DNA from: Cristatella mucedo
Lineage: Eukaryota > Bryozoa > Phylactolaemata > Cristatellidae
Length of the DNA stretch: 64,000 nucleotides
Assembly: GCA_009760855.2 (NCBI GenBank)
Contig: WPIO01000019.1
Coordinates: 4,507,501-4,571,500, forward strand
Direction of reading: 5' to 3'
The first letter of the stretch is position 1, and each line of letters opens with the position of its first letter. The notes beneath the pieces are model-generated. The model saw only the letters and a list, made by a program, of their open reading frames with translations. It made no database searches and was not told the DNA's origin. Below, piece after piece: positions 1-10,149 of the stretch. The translations under genes and the position numbers were made by a program.

Positions 1-652
1 GCTCAGTGCAGCTCTGCATTGAACAGAAGCAACTACGAGACCCGTACAGCCAAGGAAGCTTAAGGTTGCCACTAAGTGCTCGGGGATCAAATTCAGCAGC
101 TGCAGTCCACTGGCCAACTCTGCTACTCAGATATGGGTCAAGTTTGAAATACAGAGCCGAGTGATTTGCAAAGGCCTTGGAGTCGCAAAATCTCAGCTTG
201 CCTAACGAAGGTGCGAACCAGTACACACTCGGAGTCTATCGATTTCAGGATACCTGCATACTGTAAAAATAGAGCAGCCGCCACTGGCTAAGGTCGTCAG
301 CAGATCCGCATTTCTAGCACGAAAACGGAAAAGCCAAAACTTGGAATCTCCTAGGCTTAACACCGGCCATGCACCATTTGACCATTGTACCACACCGCTA
401 GCACTTATGCCAGCCAGCTTTGCGTTCGTGTGCAAGAGCACTTAGACAGGTACGAGGAACTGGGTGTAGAGGGGACGACCTGCTGTGGTTCGACTCTGAC
501 AAGCTTAGTACAATTAGTTGTGGCATTTTAATTAGTGTACTGGTGCCTTATTCTGGCCCTCCAGTTACTCGTCGACAAACTGACGACTGACCGCACGAAG
601 TATGATCCACTGCAGGATTGCAACGAGAGCTCCTCGCCAAACAGGGTGCACA

Positions 653-750
653 GTGCCTATAATAATAATAATAATAATAATTCACTTGATAAAGCGCCCT
701 CAGAGAACTTAATCTCTCTCTAGGCGCTTTACATTTGCTGTAAAGTGAAA
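653..750 (-). mobile_element. Isolated LINE tail
   Basis: About 60-base tail (GATAAAGCGCCCTCAGAGAA in the given strand) preceded by (AAT)n. The same tail occurs at the ends of LINE-B copies. Confidence 0.75.
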
Positions 751-756
751 TACAAT

Positions 757-887
757 TGAATACACTAGTTCTCTCTAATCCTCTCATGAGCGCTTCACCA
801 AGCAGAGCGCTCACAGCCTACACTAGTTCTCCCCGTTCCTCTCATGAGCGCTTCGCCGAGCTCACAGAGCCCACACTAGTTCTGACC
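757..887. repeat. Tandem repeat, about 55-base unit
   Basis: Units start ACACTAGTTCT at 761, 819 and 872. The first two continue CCTCTCATGAGCGCTTC and GCTCACAG. The third is partial. Confidence 0.75.
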
Positions 888-1020
888 GCTAGCTAGCTAA
901 GCTAGCAGTCAGCAGAACGCAATAATTCAGCTGATCGTGCGGTTCAAGGGGCGGGTGAGTGCACGAAAACAATGCGACGGGACCACAATGGGCACAGATC
1001 GCTAGTGAAGGCCGTCTGAC

Positions 1021-1500
1021 GTGCAGTGGGCTGTAGAGGGGATAAGCCTGCAAAGGCGGCTTGGCAGTCCGACTGACTGCTGCATCCTAATTGCATCAGC
1101 TACCAGCAGCCAGAGACTCGACAGCCCAGCCTGCGTACGCTACAGCGAGTCCTACACTCGGCCGAATATCGAGTACGATCGCCGCATGCATATTCATAAC
1201 ACTGGACCAATACAAATAGAGGCAGTCGTACTAACGATGCCACAGATTGGCTTTGTAGCGTCGGGTTGTAATCGCGGCATATTACAGGCCTCCACTTTCG
1301 CTTTCGGCGATCGCATGCAATTATGCCATGCTCATCCGAAAGCATTACAAGGGCCTGTTATTTTCGCTTCAATTGTAGCCAGTAAACAAAGTAACTTTGT
1401 ACATGAGTGGTCATGCATGCTTTCGGATGCTACCACCAGACATTGTAGTGCTTTCTATGTAGCATCTGTAAAGTGTCTAGAGAGAGGTTCAGTTCGCTGA
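1021..1500 (+). other. Unassigned 159-codon open frame
   Basis: An open frame from GTG at 1021 to TGA at 1500 with a mixed, not low-complexity composition. It has no ATG until the Met at about 1186, no signal peptide and no motif I recognise. It lies in the presumed FAM20-like intron on the opposite strand. It may be an accidental open frame or part of an old repeat. Confidence 0.2.
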
Positions 1501-1556
1501 CGGTTGCTATACAAATGTATCATTCTATGTTCGCCTGGGCTCCAGGGCGAGCTCGG

Positions 1557-1620
1557 GTCTAGCAACATCCGGGGCATCTAAAGAGCTCCGTCTAGCCACA
1601 TCCGGGGCATCTAAAGAGCG
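1557..1620. repeat. Two-copy direct repeat, 33-base period
   Basis: Each copy reads GTCTAGC, then ACATCCGGGGCATCTAAAGA, differing at one or two positions. Confidence 0.85.
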
Positions 1621-2102
1621 ATGTGTGCCGCATACTTTCCGCTGCCTGAGCAATGGTCACATTCATGTTACGTCTAGAGGCTAGCCATCTGAATTTTCTG
1701 TTTACGTTTCTCTGCCGAAGACTTCCTTAGCTCTACATCCATAGACCTGGATTGGGTTCGAGGTGGCGAGTGTGCCTGGTTTATTAGATGGCAAGCAATT
1801 GCCCGTAAGTCCGCCCCCCATGCATCGCACTAATACTGCAAGATGTGGATGATTACTGCACGTGTTATGTACACAAGTACGTGTGTATAACCTGTGGATA
1901 AACAGTGATTTGTTATTTACAGCTATGTGTACATGTATGTACTTCTAATAGGATTAAACATCTCGGAATAAGCGGTTATTATGCTGGAGAGTTTCCACAG
2001 TGAACGCACAGACTAAGCAGTTTTCAGTTCACCTCTGTCAGACCACTTTCTGCCATACAAAACGATTACAGTAGTGCACATAAGGTGAGTTAGAAAATAA
2101 AA

Positions 2103-2241
2103 AATATAATTCATTTGTACGGCGCCTTAAGAGAACTGTAATCTCTATTCGGGCGCTTCACATATGCCTTTCGGGGCTTGAGCCCACGACCTCAGTCAGA
2201 GATTAGCCAAGGCGAGCACCTTAACCACTGGGCCAAACCAG
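2103..2241 (-). mobile_element. SINE-A copy
   Basis: Minus-strand tRNA-derived SINE. Head TGGCCCAGTGGTTAAGGTGC (A-box type), B-box-like GGGCTTGAGCCC variant, then a tail with AGAGATTA and GCGC ending at ATGAATTATA. The same layout recurs at 6.5, 28.2, 28.8, 30.5, 33.6, 33.8 and 42.7 kb. Confidence 0.8.
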
Positions 2242-2404
2242 TAGCCATGAGCACAGTGATCACATGAGCGGGCAGCAAACAAAGTCCTTCCGCTTCCTTA
2301 ACGGTTGCCATCTCAAGGAAGCAGCTTAGTGCACTATCGAGCGAGAGAAGACCTGCATGGACTGGAGTGAGAAACATAATAGAGCCATTATAAAGTGATT
2401 GCTG

Positions 2405-2584
2405 ATCTCTCTCTCTCTCTCTCTCTCTGACTCAGTCTTCCGGTCTCTGTCTCTCTCTCTGACTCAGTCTCTCTCTGACTCAATCTCTCTCTGTCTCTGT
2501 CTCTCTCTCTCTCTCTCTGTCTCTCTCTGACTCGGTCTCTCTCTGTCTCTGTCTCTGTCTGTCTGTCTCTCTCACACTCTCTCC
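2405..2584. repeat. CT/CTCTGT-rich satellite
   Basis: About 180 bases of pyrimidine-rich (TC)n with regular TCTCTG and GACTCAGTCT interruptions on the plus strand. Confidence 0.9.
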
Positions 2585-3444
2585 CCACGATCCTGGTCGT
2601 GAGATCGAGTCGTGTAGCAGGCTATTCTTTATTGCCAGCTGCAAGTGATAGCGATAACCCCAAGGCTCCTCCGCCGCTAGACAAACGAGGCTGAGTCGTC
2701 TCTGCAAACCTGTCTGCGTATAAGCAGGTCGGACATAAGCCGCACGATGAGCATCCCAACCGTACTCGGGCTTACCCTGGGTCGATAGCTCCGCCTACCG
2801 GAAGCTTTTCTTCCCCTTCCGTCAGCTAGAGGAACAAAAGAACTCATACAGCGGAACAAATTTAACTGGGCGGAGCCAGAAACGCTCCCCCTCGCTACAG
2901 TGCAGCAGAAGAGCTATTCTTACAAGCTACCCCCCCCCGCCCTGGCTAGCGGTCGCTCAGCGGTCGCGGCAGCAAGCGGCCGAGGCAGCCGAGCGGCTGA
3001 GCCCGCGGCCTTCCGCGGTTTCGTTTACTCTGCAGCCCCGTTATCCTGCGGCGTTTGCTAGCGTCTCCAGCAGCCGATCGTTGTCTCTAATCGACGCCAC
3101 TAAGTTTACACACCGGGCTGTGCGTTATCACCCGCGAGCTTGATTTACGACTGGCCGAAGATTTCACGATGGAGGACAGATGCACGACGGAGCCGACGAA
3201 GGCTCCGGTCGCGTGCCCCTCACGACCTCCGAGCCGCAGCGCAGGGCAGCTCTCGCCCAGAATAGAGGTGAATAGAGCGTGTCGACGACAGGAGCGATAG
3301 TTGGCGAGAAAAAGATTTGACTGCGCTTCAAGGGCCGCCACGCCTGTCGGCGAACCGCGTTCAAGTGTCACAAGGGGCACTTCGTCGCGGGCACGCGAAG
3401 AGTCGCCGACCGACCGCTCGCTCTCCAGAGAGCAGAGGTCTCAC

Positions 3445-3578
3445 CTGAATCGACAATGTCGTCCTCTTGAAGGGCCACAAGCAGGTCGTCGACGACGCCG
3501 TCGTCCCAGCGGTACAGCTCGTATTGACTCATGTTCAGGTACCATCGCTCCCAGGGACGCAGGTCGGAGCGTCTGTTT
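3445..3578 (-). CDS. FAM20-like secretory kinase, second coding exon
   Basis: 134 bases. Acceptor TTGCAG at 3580-3579, donor TCAG|GTGAGA (phase 1). Joined in phase to the exon at 3978, it encodes RPWERWYLNMSQYELY and then VVDDLLVALQEDDIVDS. This resembles the segment before the kinase domain in FAM20C (W-x-R-F-x-L-x-I-x-x-x-x-L-Y followed by a LL-x-x-L helix). The kinase core with the ATP-binding Lys and the DNG-type metal site is not in the window and should lie left of position 1. An alternative acceptor six bases further in would remove two residues without changing frame. Base composition is CpG-rich like the flanking sequence. Confidence 0.65.
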
Positions 3579-3977
3579 CTGCAACGAGCGGCGAGACCCG
3601 TTGCCGTACGTATCGGAGATGATCGCTCTAGAGCAAGGCGCCGCCGGTACGCACTTGAGCGCCGCGGCGGCGGTGCGGATGGAAGAAACTCGGGAGCGCA
3701 CACATAAGGCACGGCGGCGGCGGCGGCGTCACTCGACTCGACCGACCCGAGGCGGCCCGACCCGGGGCCGCCCAGCATTCCAGCTGCCCCGCCCCCCAGC
3801 TGCCCGGGCTCTCCGCTGTCAAATGGGTTGGGCAGGCTGGCTCGCCTAGTCGCCTGGCACCTGGCACCTGGAATCTCGGCGGACGCAGGCGGATGACTTA
3901 CAGAAATTTGTTTTTTTCGAATGGGCAATAGCGTATCCGACAATGTGCTTAGCAGCGCGAGATAACGTAGAGCTTAC

Positions 3978-4479
3978 CTCACGACCTCGTCGTCGAATAC
4001 GTCCATGGTTTTTCCTGAATACCTGGCCTTGTGTCTGTACGTAGCGATTCGCTTCATCAGGGCAGTTTCATCCATGCCAGCGACGTCCGAAAAGAGCTCC
4101 GGGTCCCTCCTGCCTTTGGTAAAGACGACATTCGTATAGAATACCTCATTGTCGGCCGGCGCAGCAGCAGCGTGCTTCGATTTGTACATGAACTTCCGCC
4201 TCACGTCCTCGGGAACGCGGCTAGAGAGGCGACCTCTCGGTAAGCCCGTCTTCCGGTCGCTCTCCAGACTGGAATGGTTCGAATGGAAGCTGCTTTTGTC
4301 CACCAGCGACCGCTGCCGAGACAAGTGCGGTACGTTGCCCTCGATCGTCCCAATACCGACGCCTGTGCCGGTAGGGTAGGGAAAAGAGCAGTAGAAAAGG
4401 AAGCATAGTGCCAAGGTGAAGGCGATGGCCGGAAGCCTCCACTTCAGCTTCATCTGACTTCAGTTTCTGTGAGCAGCAC
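3978..4479 (-). CDS. FAM20-like secretory kinase, first coding exon
   Basis: FAM20 proteins are Golgi and secreted kinases or pseudokinases that phosphorylate secreted proteins or proteoglycan sugars. This exon carries 26 bases of leader and 476 coding bases. The ATG at 4453 begins a short basic N-terminus (MKLKWR) and a hydrophobic segment at about residues 7-24, a type II signal anchor. A Ser/Arg-rich stem of about 130 residues follows, with no recognised domain, as usual for FAM20 N-terminal regions. A strong acceptor (CTTCTCTCTTTGCAG) lies just upstream, so a non-coding exon must precede it. The donor GTGAG|GTAAGC leaves phase 2, and the next exon at 3578 fits. The identity rests on the second exon. 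Other Golgi type II enzymes remain possible. Confidence 0.7.
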
Positions 4480-5069
4480 CTGCAAAGAGAGAAGGTTCGC
4501 TCTCAAGCGGACTAGGCCGCCGGCGGCGGCGCAACGTCGAGCAGTTTCGAAGCACTATCCTGCACAGGGACAGCGGCTGCTATACTTGGCCGGTGACCAG
4601 TCCGGTTGACCATGTGACCAGTGTTACCCATCTCGCCACTTTCTAAGGCCCATTCCGATCCCGTGCGGTCGACGTCGGCTTTGAGGGGCCGACACTGACG
4701 GATGCGGTGCGTACGTGCGACGCCATTCGTTAATCATCGATTGATTAGCGCTCAAAAAATAACTGGTTCTCACTAGCGCCGAGTAACGGCGACCTGCTGG
4801 AGCTGCTGGGGGGGGGGGTACATTTTTCATCGCCGGCTCGCTGTAGCAGTCGCCAGAAGCGTGATGCTGCTAGTCGTGCCGCTGCCGGTTCTTCATCGAC
4901 CGTGCAGCTTCTCTGCAGCAACAGCTTGTTGGGCCAATGGCAAGCGACTGGGGTTGGGGCGCTGAGGGGGACGGGGTAAACAACCGGCGGCTCTGGCTGT
5001 GCCGCCGTCCTACAGCCATAGCTATCGTGGGAAATAACCGTTTACTTCAGTGCCATAAGTGCCCATAAA

Positions 5070-5182
5070 TCACATATCCGTATTCACATTTACACATCTC
5101 AGCCCAAGCTCACATTCGCACATCGCATCCCATGCTCGAATACACAAATCGCAGCCCGTGCTCACATTCACACATCGCATTA
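5070..5182. repeat. Minisatellite, about 31-base unit
   Basis: Repeats of CTCACATTC-CACATCGCA-CCCGTG type at 5080, 5109, 5139 and 5160, each diverged. Confidence 0.65.
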
Positions 5183-5816
5183 TCGCCTCGGCTAAACGCT
5201 CGCATCGATGCACCGCGCTTGGCTGCTGCAGTGGTTGGAGGCCGTGCTTGCTCGCGGCACGTGCCACTCCTCGGCACTTGAGGTCCATGAACCTGAGGAT
5301 TAAGTTGGGGAGGAAGCAGATACAGTGGTAGCCGTCCTAGCAGTGGTCTACTGCTGTCCGGACCTGCTAACCAACCGGTTCAGAGCTATGGTTTAGCCGG
5401 GAGCAGCCATCTTAGCAGCGCTCTCAGCATCGACTGACGGCCAAGCGACCAGTCAAATATTGGAGCCAGCGTCGCCGTAGGTCGTCAGAAGCCACAATTC
5501 GGGCACGATTTACGACAAGCCAAGAGCCTAATGTAAGCCTAACCAGAGCGGCACTACTGCCGCGGCAACGTAAATCACTGGCGTCTCGATTTGCAGTGCA
5601 TACAACCTAAAAGCGACTCCACTTTAGAGAACCTCGCCCGGGCTCAACAACAATTAGCAACGCAAGCCCGGCAAGTTCTCTCTCTCCCTCCCCCTCTCTT
5701 CTCTTCTCTTTTTCAGTAGTCGTTGAAGCTCTTGTCTCTCTTCGGCTCGGCCGGACTTGCTGCTGCTACCTTACCGAGGGGCACGCACGAGATGATGAAT
5801 TGCAAAGGCCGCTCAC

Positions 5817-6184
5817 CTCATCTTTATTTTACGCGAAACTGATTCGAAATAAAGGCGGTCGCCGAGAGCGAACGGCTGTTTCGCCAGCTTCCTTTCTGGG
5901 AGGTAGAAGAATGTGCTTTCGCTTTCCCCGTCGGCTCGAAGAAGAGCCGCAGTGCGGCTGCTTGCAGAGCCGCCTGCGGACGTACACTTTGGCACCGGGC
6001 CATCTAGCCAGCCAAAGTAGGCTCTTTCGTAGTGCTTGTTCTCACGCGAGTACGACGGTACTCGTGCATCGGGAGCTGACTCAACGGCGGCAGCAGCAGC
6101 AGCAGCAGATGCTAAAGGTGTAATGGTGGCGAGCCCATTCCCTGACGCCCGACGAACGGCGCGATAAATCGCCAGCAACGACAA
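5817..6184 (-). other. Candidate non-coding leader exon of the FAM20-like gene
   Basis: A good minus-strand donor, GATGAG|GTGAGC, ends at 5817 and faces the acceptor at 4481-4480 of the first coding exon. Upstream is a CG-rich stretch with a (CAG)n run at about 6090-6108. An open frame of 123 codons here is rich in Ala and Ser and resembles no known protein, so I treat the region as a possible 5' UTR exon only. The start of transcription is not identifiable. Confidence 0.3.
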
Positions 6185-6346
6185 AGTAACTCAGAGGCTG
6201 CCGCTCTGCTGAGAGCGGTGACGCGGACGTTGCTTTCAGCTCGAACGACCAAAAGAAGATTTGGCTGCGTGCGCCTCTCGCTCATCTTCTACGCCATCGC
6301 ATCGATTAGCCAACAGCGATCCCTGGATCCAATGGAGGTCCCTTAA

Positions 6347-6415
6347 AACAGACGACTGCCATCGCCGCACGATTATTAACAGACGACTGCCATCGCCGCA
6401 CGCTATTATTATTAA
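6347..6415. repeat. Two-copy direct repeat, 31-base period
   Basis: AACAGACGACTGCCATCGCC appears twice, each followed by GCACG and ATTATT. Confidence 0.85.
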
Positions 6416-6470
6416 CATTTTTGTAGTGCTCTGAGAGAACTAAGTCTTTGTCTGGGCACTTCTCATATGC
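6413..6470 (-). mobile_element. SINE-A tail fragment
   Basis: Only the tail is present (AGAGAACTAAGTCTTTGTCT in the given orientation), next to the full copy at 6521. Confidence 0.5.
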
Positions 6471-6520
6471 CGGAAAGAAAACAGGTATATATATATATAA
6501 GTGATTTCATAATATGCTGT

Positions 6521-6675
6521 AATTAATTTGTATAGCGCCTTAAGAGAACTTAATCTCTATCCAGGCGCTTCACATATGACGCAGAGCTCGAGCCCGTGAC
6601 CTCAAGTCATCGAAGGCGAGCAAACTCGACCTCGGTCATCGAAGGCGAGTACTTTAACACCTGGACCGAACCAGG
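6521..6675 (-). mobile_element. SINE-A copy with internal duplication
   Basis: Full copy on the minus strand. The stretch between B-box and A-box (GACCTC..GTCATCGAAGGCGAG) is duplicated, making it longer than other copies. Confidence 0.75.
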
Positions 6676-7989
6676 TTAGGTGATAGCGTGCACAATTACA
6701 GCGTGCATACGCGAACAAAGGACGGTTCACACGGACAGGGCAAATGCTGCGAGATACAGGTGAGTTTTTAGCTTCTTTGTAAGTGCCATCAATTCGGTAA
6801 ATCTCGCCATGTCGGTCGGGTGTGAGTGACGACCACGCGGAGCGTACGAGCTGAAGGCGCGCTCCCCCTCCTAGGTTTGGAGCTTCAAAGGCACATCTAC
6901 AAAACTTGAGTCAGATGATGGGAAACCTGATCGGTAAGTATTTGAGGTAGGTAGCGCCGGAGCGAGTGAAAGAAGAGACCCAAGAGTGGGCGCCTCAAAG
7001 TATATGCGCCGCTAGACAACGAAGGCCGCACAGCGAAGGTCGGTGCAGCGCGCGGTGCGACGCGGCAGCCGGCGGCGGACCGAACGCCGCTCGCGTAGCG
7101 CGCGAGCGGCGAGCGCCGAAATAGGCGCTCCGGCGGTCTCCCCACCGCACACACACCCCCGAGATTGCCTCCGGCGCGCGCTCGCAGACGCGCGCCCGCG
7201 CGCCGGCGTCCCGTGCTCGCGCAGCGGGTCCCCTGCACAGCCGCCGCGGCCGCAGCCGCCGACGCCGCTTCGTGCCTCCAAGAGCAGCTCGTCGCCGGCT
7301 GCCGGCGGAGAGCAGCGCGAGCAGCCGCAGCCGCCGCCGCCGCCGCGGTACTTGCCGCCGCCGCCTCCGCAGTAATCTAGTAGAGGTGCGGCATCCCTGC
7401 GTAGCTGCCTTCCGCCTCGCCAAGCGCAGCCGCGGCGGCGGTCCGGACGGCGAGGCGCTCGACCGACTGGCGACCGACTGATCGCTGGGCCGACCGACCC
7501 GCAGCAGCCGGTCCAACGGCCGGCATGCGGCCGAGCGAGCTTCTCTCTCAAGGTCGCGGAGCCGAGACGTGTCGGGTCAGACGAACGCGCTCTGCAACGG
7601 GTGCAGCCGCCGCCGGCATGACCGATAGCGGCGGCGGCGGCGGCGGCGGGGGCGAAGGCGCCGTCCTCGGGGCGAAGGCCCCGCTGTTTTTGGACGACCG
7701 CGCCGACTGGGAAGCAGGTCGCGGCGGCGGCGGCGACCGGCAGACGACGCGAAGGCGGCAAAAGAGAGGGGGAGGCGCGAGGCGGGCGCGTGCGTCTTCC
7801 TCCCTGCGCAGAAGGGGCCGCGGAGCTCGGCTCTCTCAGCGGACGCCGCCGGAGGTTTGCGGCCCGTCGCGCGGCGGTGGCGGCGGCGGCGGCACCCGGT
7901 CCTCGACGTCGACCCGCCGCCCGCAGCCGGCGGCGGCCTAGGGCAGCGTTCGTTCTCGCTGAGCGCGAACGAGATCCCCGACCGCAGAC

Positions 7990-8034
7990 GAGGAGGAGGA
8001 AGAGGAGGAGGAGGAGGAGGAGGAGGAGGAGGGA
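7990..8034. repeat. (GGA)n in CpG island
   Basis: About 14 GGA units, purine-only on the plus strand. Confidence 0.9.
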
Positions 8035-8434
8035 TACGCTCGTTCCTGGCGGCTGCGCGTTCGACCACCGGGGGGGGGGAGGGGAGGGGAGGGGCATGGC
8101 GTCGTGGCGGCTCAAGAAGTACGCGCGCGGGCTACTTTCTCTGCTTGCCGCCCGCGGGGCCGTCGCTGCGACTCGCTCGCGGCTGCGAGTTCGCGCGACC
8201 CTCGGCGTGCAGTGGCGGCTAACCGCAGCCCACACACCACCTGGAGGGGGCGGCTGCTGCGGCGGCGGCGGCGGCGGCGGAGTAAAGGTCAGACGTGTAG
8301 GTGGCCTTTCGCTCCAAAGCGGGCCAGCAGAGCCCTCGGAGCGGCCAGCGCTCGGCTAACGCAATTAAAGCGCCGGCGACGAGTCGACGTTGACCCACGT
8401 CAGCACCGCCCGCCGCGCCTGCACGGCGCCTCCG

Positions 8435-8459
8435 CCCCCCCCCCCCCCCCCCCCCCCCC
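8435..8459. repeat. Poly-C run
   Basis: 25 consecutive C on the plus strand, so G on the minus strand. Confidence 0.95.
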
Positions 8460-9682
8460 GCCACCGACTCCCGATCCGCCAGCTACACACCCCTTCCATT
8501 TCGCCGCTATGCCCGAGCGCTGGACGGGTGCGTGCAGGTGCGCGGCGGCGGCGCTGCGGCACGCAGCGGCGGTGGCGGCGGCGGCGCTGTTGCACGCAGT
8601 GGCGGCAATATCGGCCGCAAGGTCGCAGCATCCGAGTCGCCTCTTGAGTCGCTCGGCGGTACTGACCTGCAGAGGAGGCTGCGGCGATGCCATGCGCACG
8701 CGAACGCTCCCCGACCGCGAACGAGAGTGCAGCCGCTCACGGCTGCGAGCGACGACGCGTGACGCAGCCGTGCAGGGCGTTCGGTGAGGGGTGGAGTGAA
8801 AGCGTCCGCGGCTCCTCGGATGATTGGCGGCCGCCAGTCGCCGCCTCCGAGCGGCTTTGGGTTCAGCGATAAGTCGCCGCCGGATGCGATAGCGTCCGGC
8901 TCGTCGCCGCCCGCACCAATTACGTAACCATCGATCTCATTGCGCCCACTCGGGCGATGCGCCGCGGGCGCGAAGAAGCGAGCCGTGGCGGGTCCTGGGT
9001 AATTCGTTTGATGTGCGTCGGCGAGGAGGCGAGAGGCGGGGAGTTGCTCTCGGATTCGTAGGCAGCCATCTTCGGACAGTCGCCGAACGCTGCCTCTTAG
9101 TAGCCGGAAGGCCGCCTCGGGACCGAAGTGCTGACACGAAGAAGCTTAAAAGAAATCTCTAGTAGTAGCTGATTCGACCCCTTCGCTTATATAGCGACAG
9201 CAGAGCCTTTATGGCTGTCGTCACACCTCTTAAGCGGCGTGCAGCCGGCAAGATGGAATTGCCTGCTGCTGCCGTAAAGTAAAGTATTTTTGCATTGGTG
9301 AGATTTCAGTTTGCTTCGTCGTGGATAAAAAATATGCAAAACCTTCACAAAGCCTAATGTGTGCTTACATGTGTGAGAGGAGGTTATGCACTAAAGCCGG
9401 CCCAAAGCTGGCATATTTGAAAAGTTTTCTATGCACATAAAGACGTTATGGTTACATTTAGTCATTTAGTAGGTATAGGTCGCCCAGTTGCGCTGCAATT
9501 CTTGGGCATCGGATGATATTAATAATATTAACTGCAAATACAGACTAATTGGCATCTAATCAGTGCTGCTTGCCTTAGCTAAGCTATTGATTACGTTACA
9601 GCAGCAAGTTCTCAAGGTCGTGCCCTGCGATGTGATAGGTAACTACTGGCAGATGATGTAAATGTTATGTATCTGAACCGTA

Positions 9683-9840
9683 ATGGCACACTAGATAAAG
9701 TGGTTGCTTTTCACGACCACGGTCCGAGGTTGTGGGTTCGATTCCTGCGGTGGACGATGCTTTATCGCCACTTCAAGTGGTGGTGATAGCCGTAAAGGCT
9801 CATCTGTCGATATACAAAAGAGGCTGTTTAATCAGCTAGT
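9683..9840 (+). mobile_element. SINE-B copy
   Basis: Second tRNA-derived family, plus strand. A-box region with AGATAAAGTGGTTGC, B-box GTGGGTTCGATTCC, then a shared body (ATAGCCGTAAAGGCTC) and a terminal AATCAGCTA. An isolated piece of the body (GACAGCAGAGCCTTTATGGC) lies at 9193-9220 on the other strand. Confidence 0.7.
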
Positions 9841-10145
9841 ATTTTTTCATCTCCGTCTGTAACTCCACAAAGCTACAAAGACTACGCGGATGTTACACAG
9901 GAGAGTTTTGTATAGCACACTCACAGCCTAAGCGGCTTTCGGTACGCATTCGGCATCCAACAGACTTCGTCTCACGCAACAAAGAGAAAGTGGGAGGCAT
10001 AGCAGAGTCAGGAGAGCAGTTGAGGTAGTGAGTGGCTTGGAAGTAGCAGCTCAGGACCGCTGAAAACGATGAGCCATAGTCGGCAGCAGGAGAGTAGTTG
10101 TCGTTGCGTACGATAACTGAGAGTTCGATATAAGCAACTCAAGCA
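9840..10145 (-). mobile_element. LINE-A 3' UTR fragment
   Basis: About 300 bases nearly matching the 3' UTR at 51661-51930 and the reverse of 17617-17900: CACAGCCTAAGCGGCTTTCG and the AGCCATAGTCGGCAGCAGGA block. Confidence 0.72.
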
Positions 10146-10149
10146 AGTC

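Larger units (their letters stand above)
1..3444 (-). other. Presumed intron of the FAM20-like gene
   Basis: No further exon matching a FAM20 kinase core was found on the minus strand. The stretch holds a LINE tail, a SINE-A copy, CT-rich satellite and short tandem repeats. It becomes GC-rich after about 2,900. Confidence 0.4.
6990..8900. promoter_or_regulatory. CpG island, likely promoter region
   Basis: About 1.9 kb of extremely GC- and CpG-rich DNA with (CGG)n at about 7628-7650 and 8256-8282, (GGA)n at 7990-8033 and a run of 25 C at 8435-8459. Long open frames occur on both strands, up to 407 codons, but all encode low-complexity Arg/Ala/Gly/Pro/Leu and none resembles a protein family. 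The location upstream of the minus-strand FAM20-like gene suggests its promoter, or a promoter shared with an unseen plus-strand transcript. Confidence 0.5.

Noticed and set aside
7012-8235. 407-codon minus-strand open frame
   Set aside because: Composition is only Arg, Ala, Gly, Pro, Ser and Leu from GC-rich repeats; overlapping frames on both strands are equally open and no domain is visible.
8104-8787. 227-codon plus-strand open frame in the CpG island
   Set aside because: Low-complexity translation of CpG-rich and poly-C sequence with no family motif.
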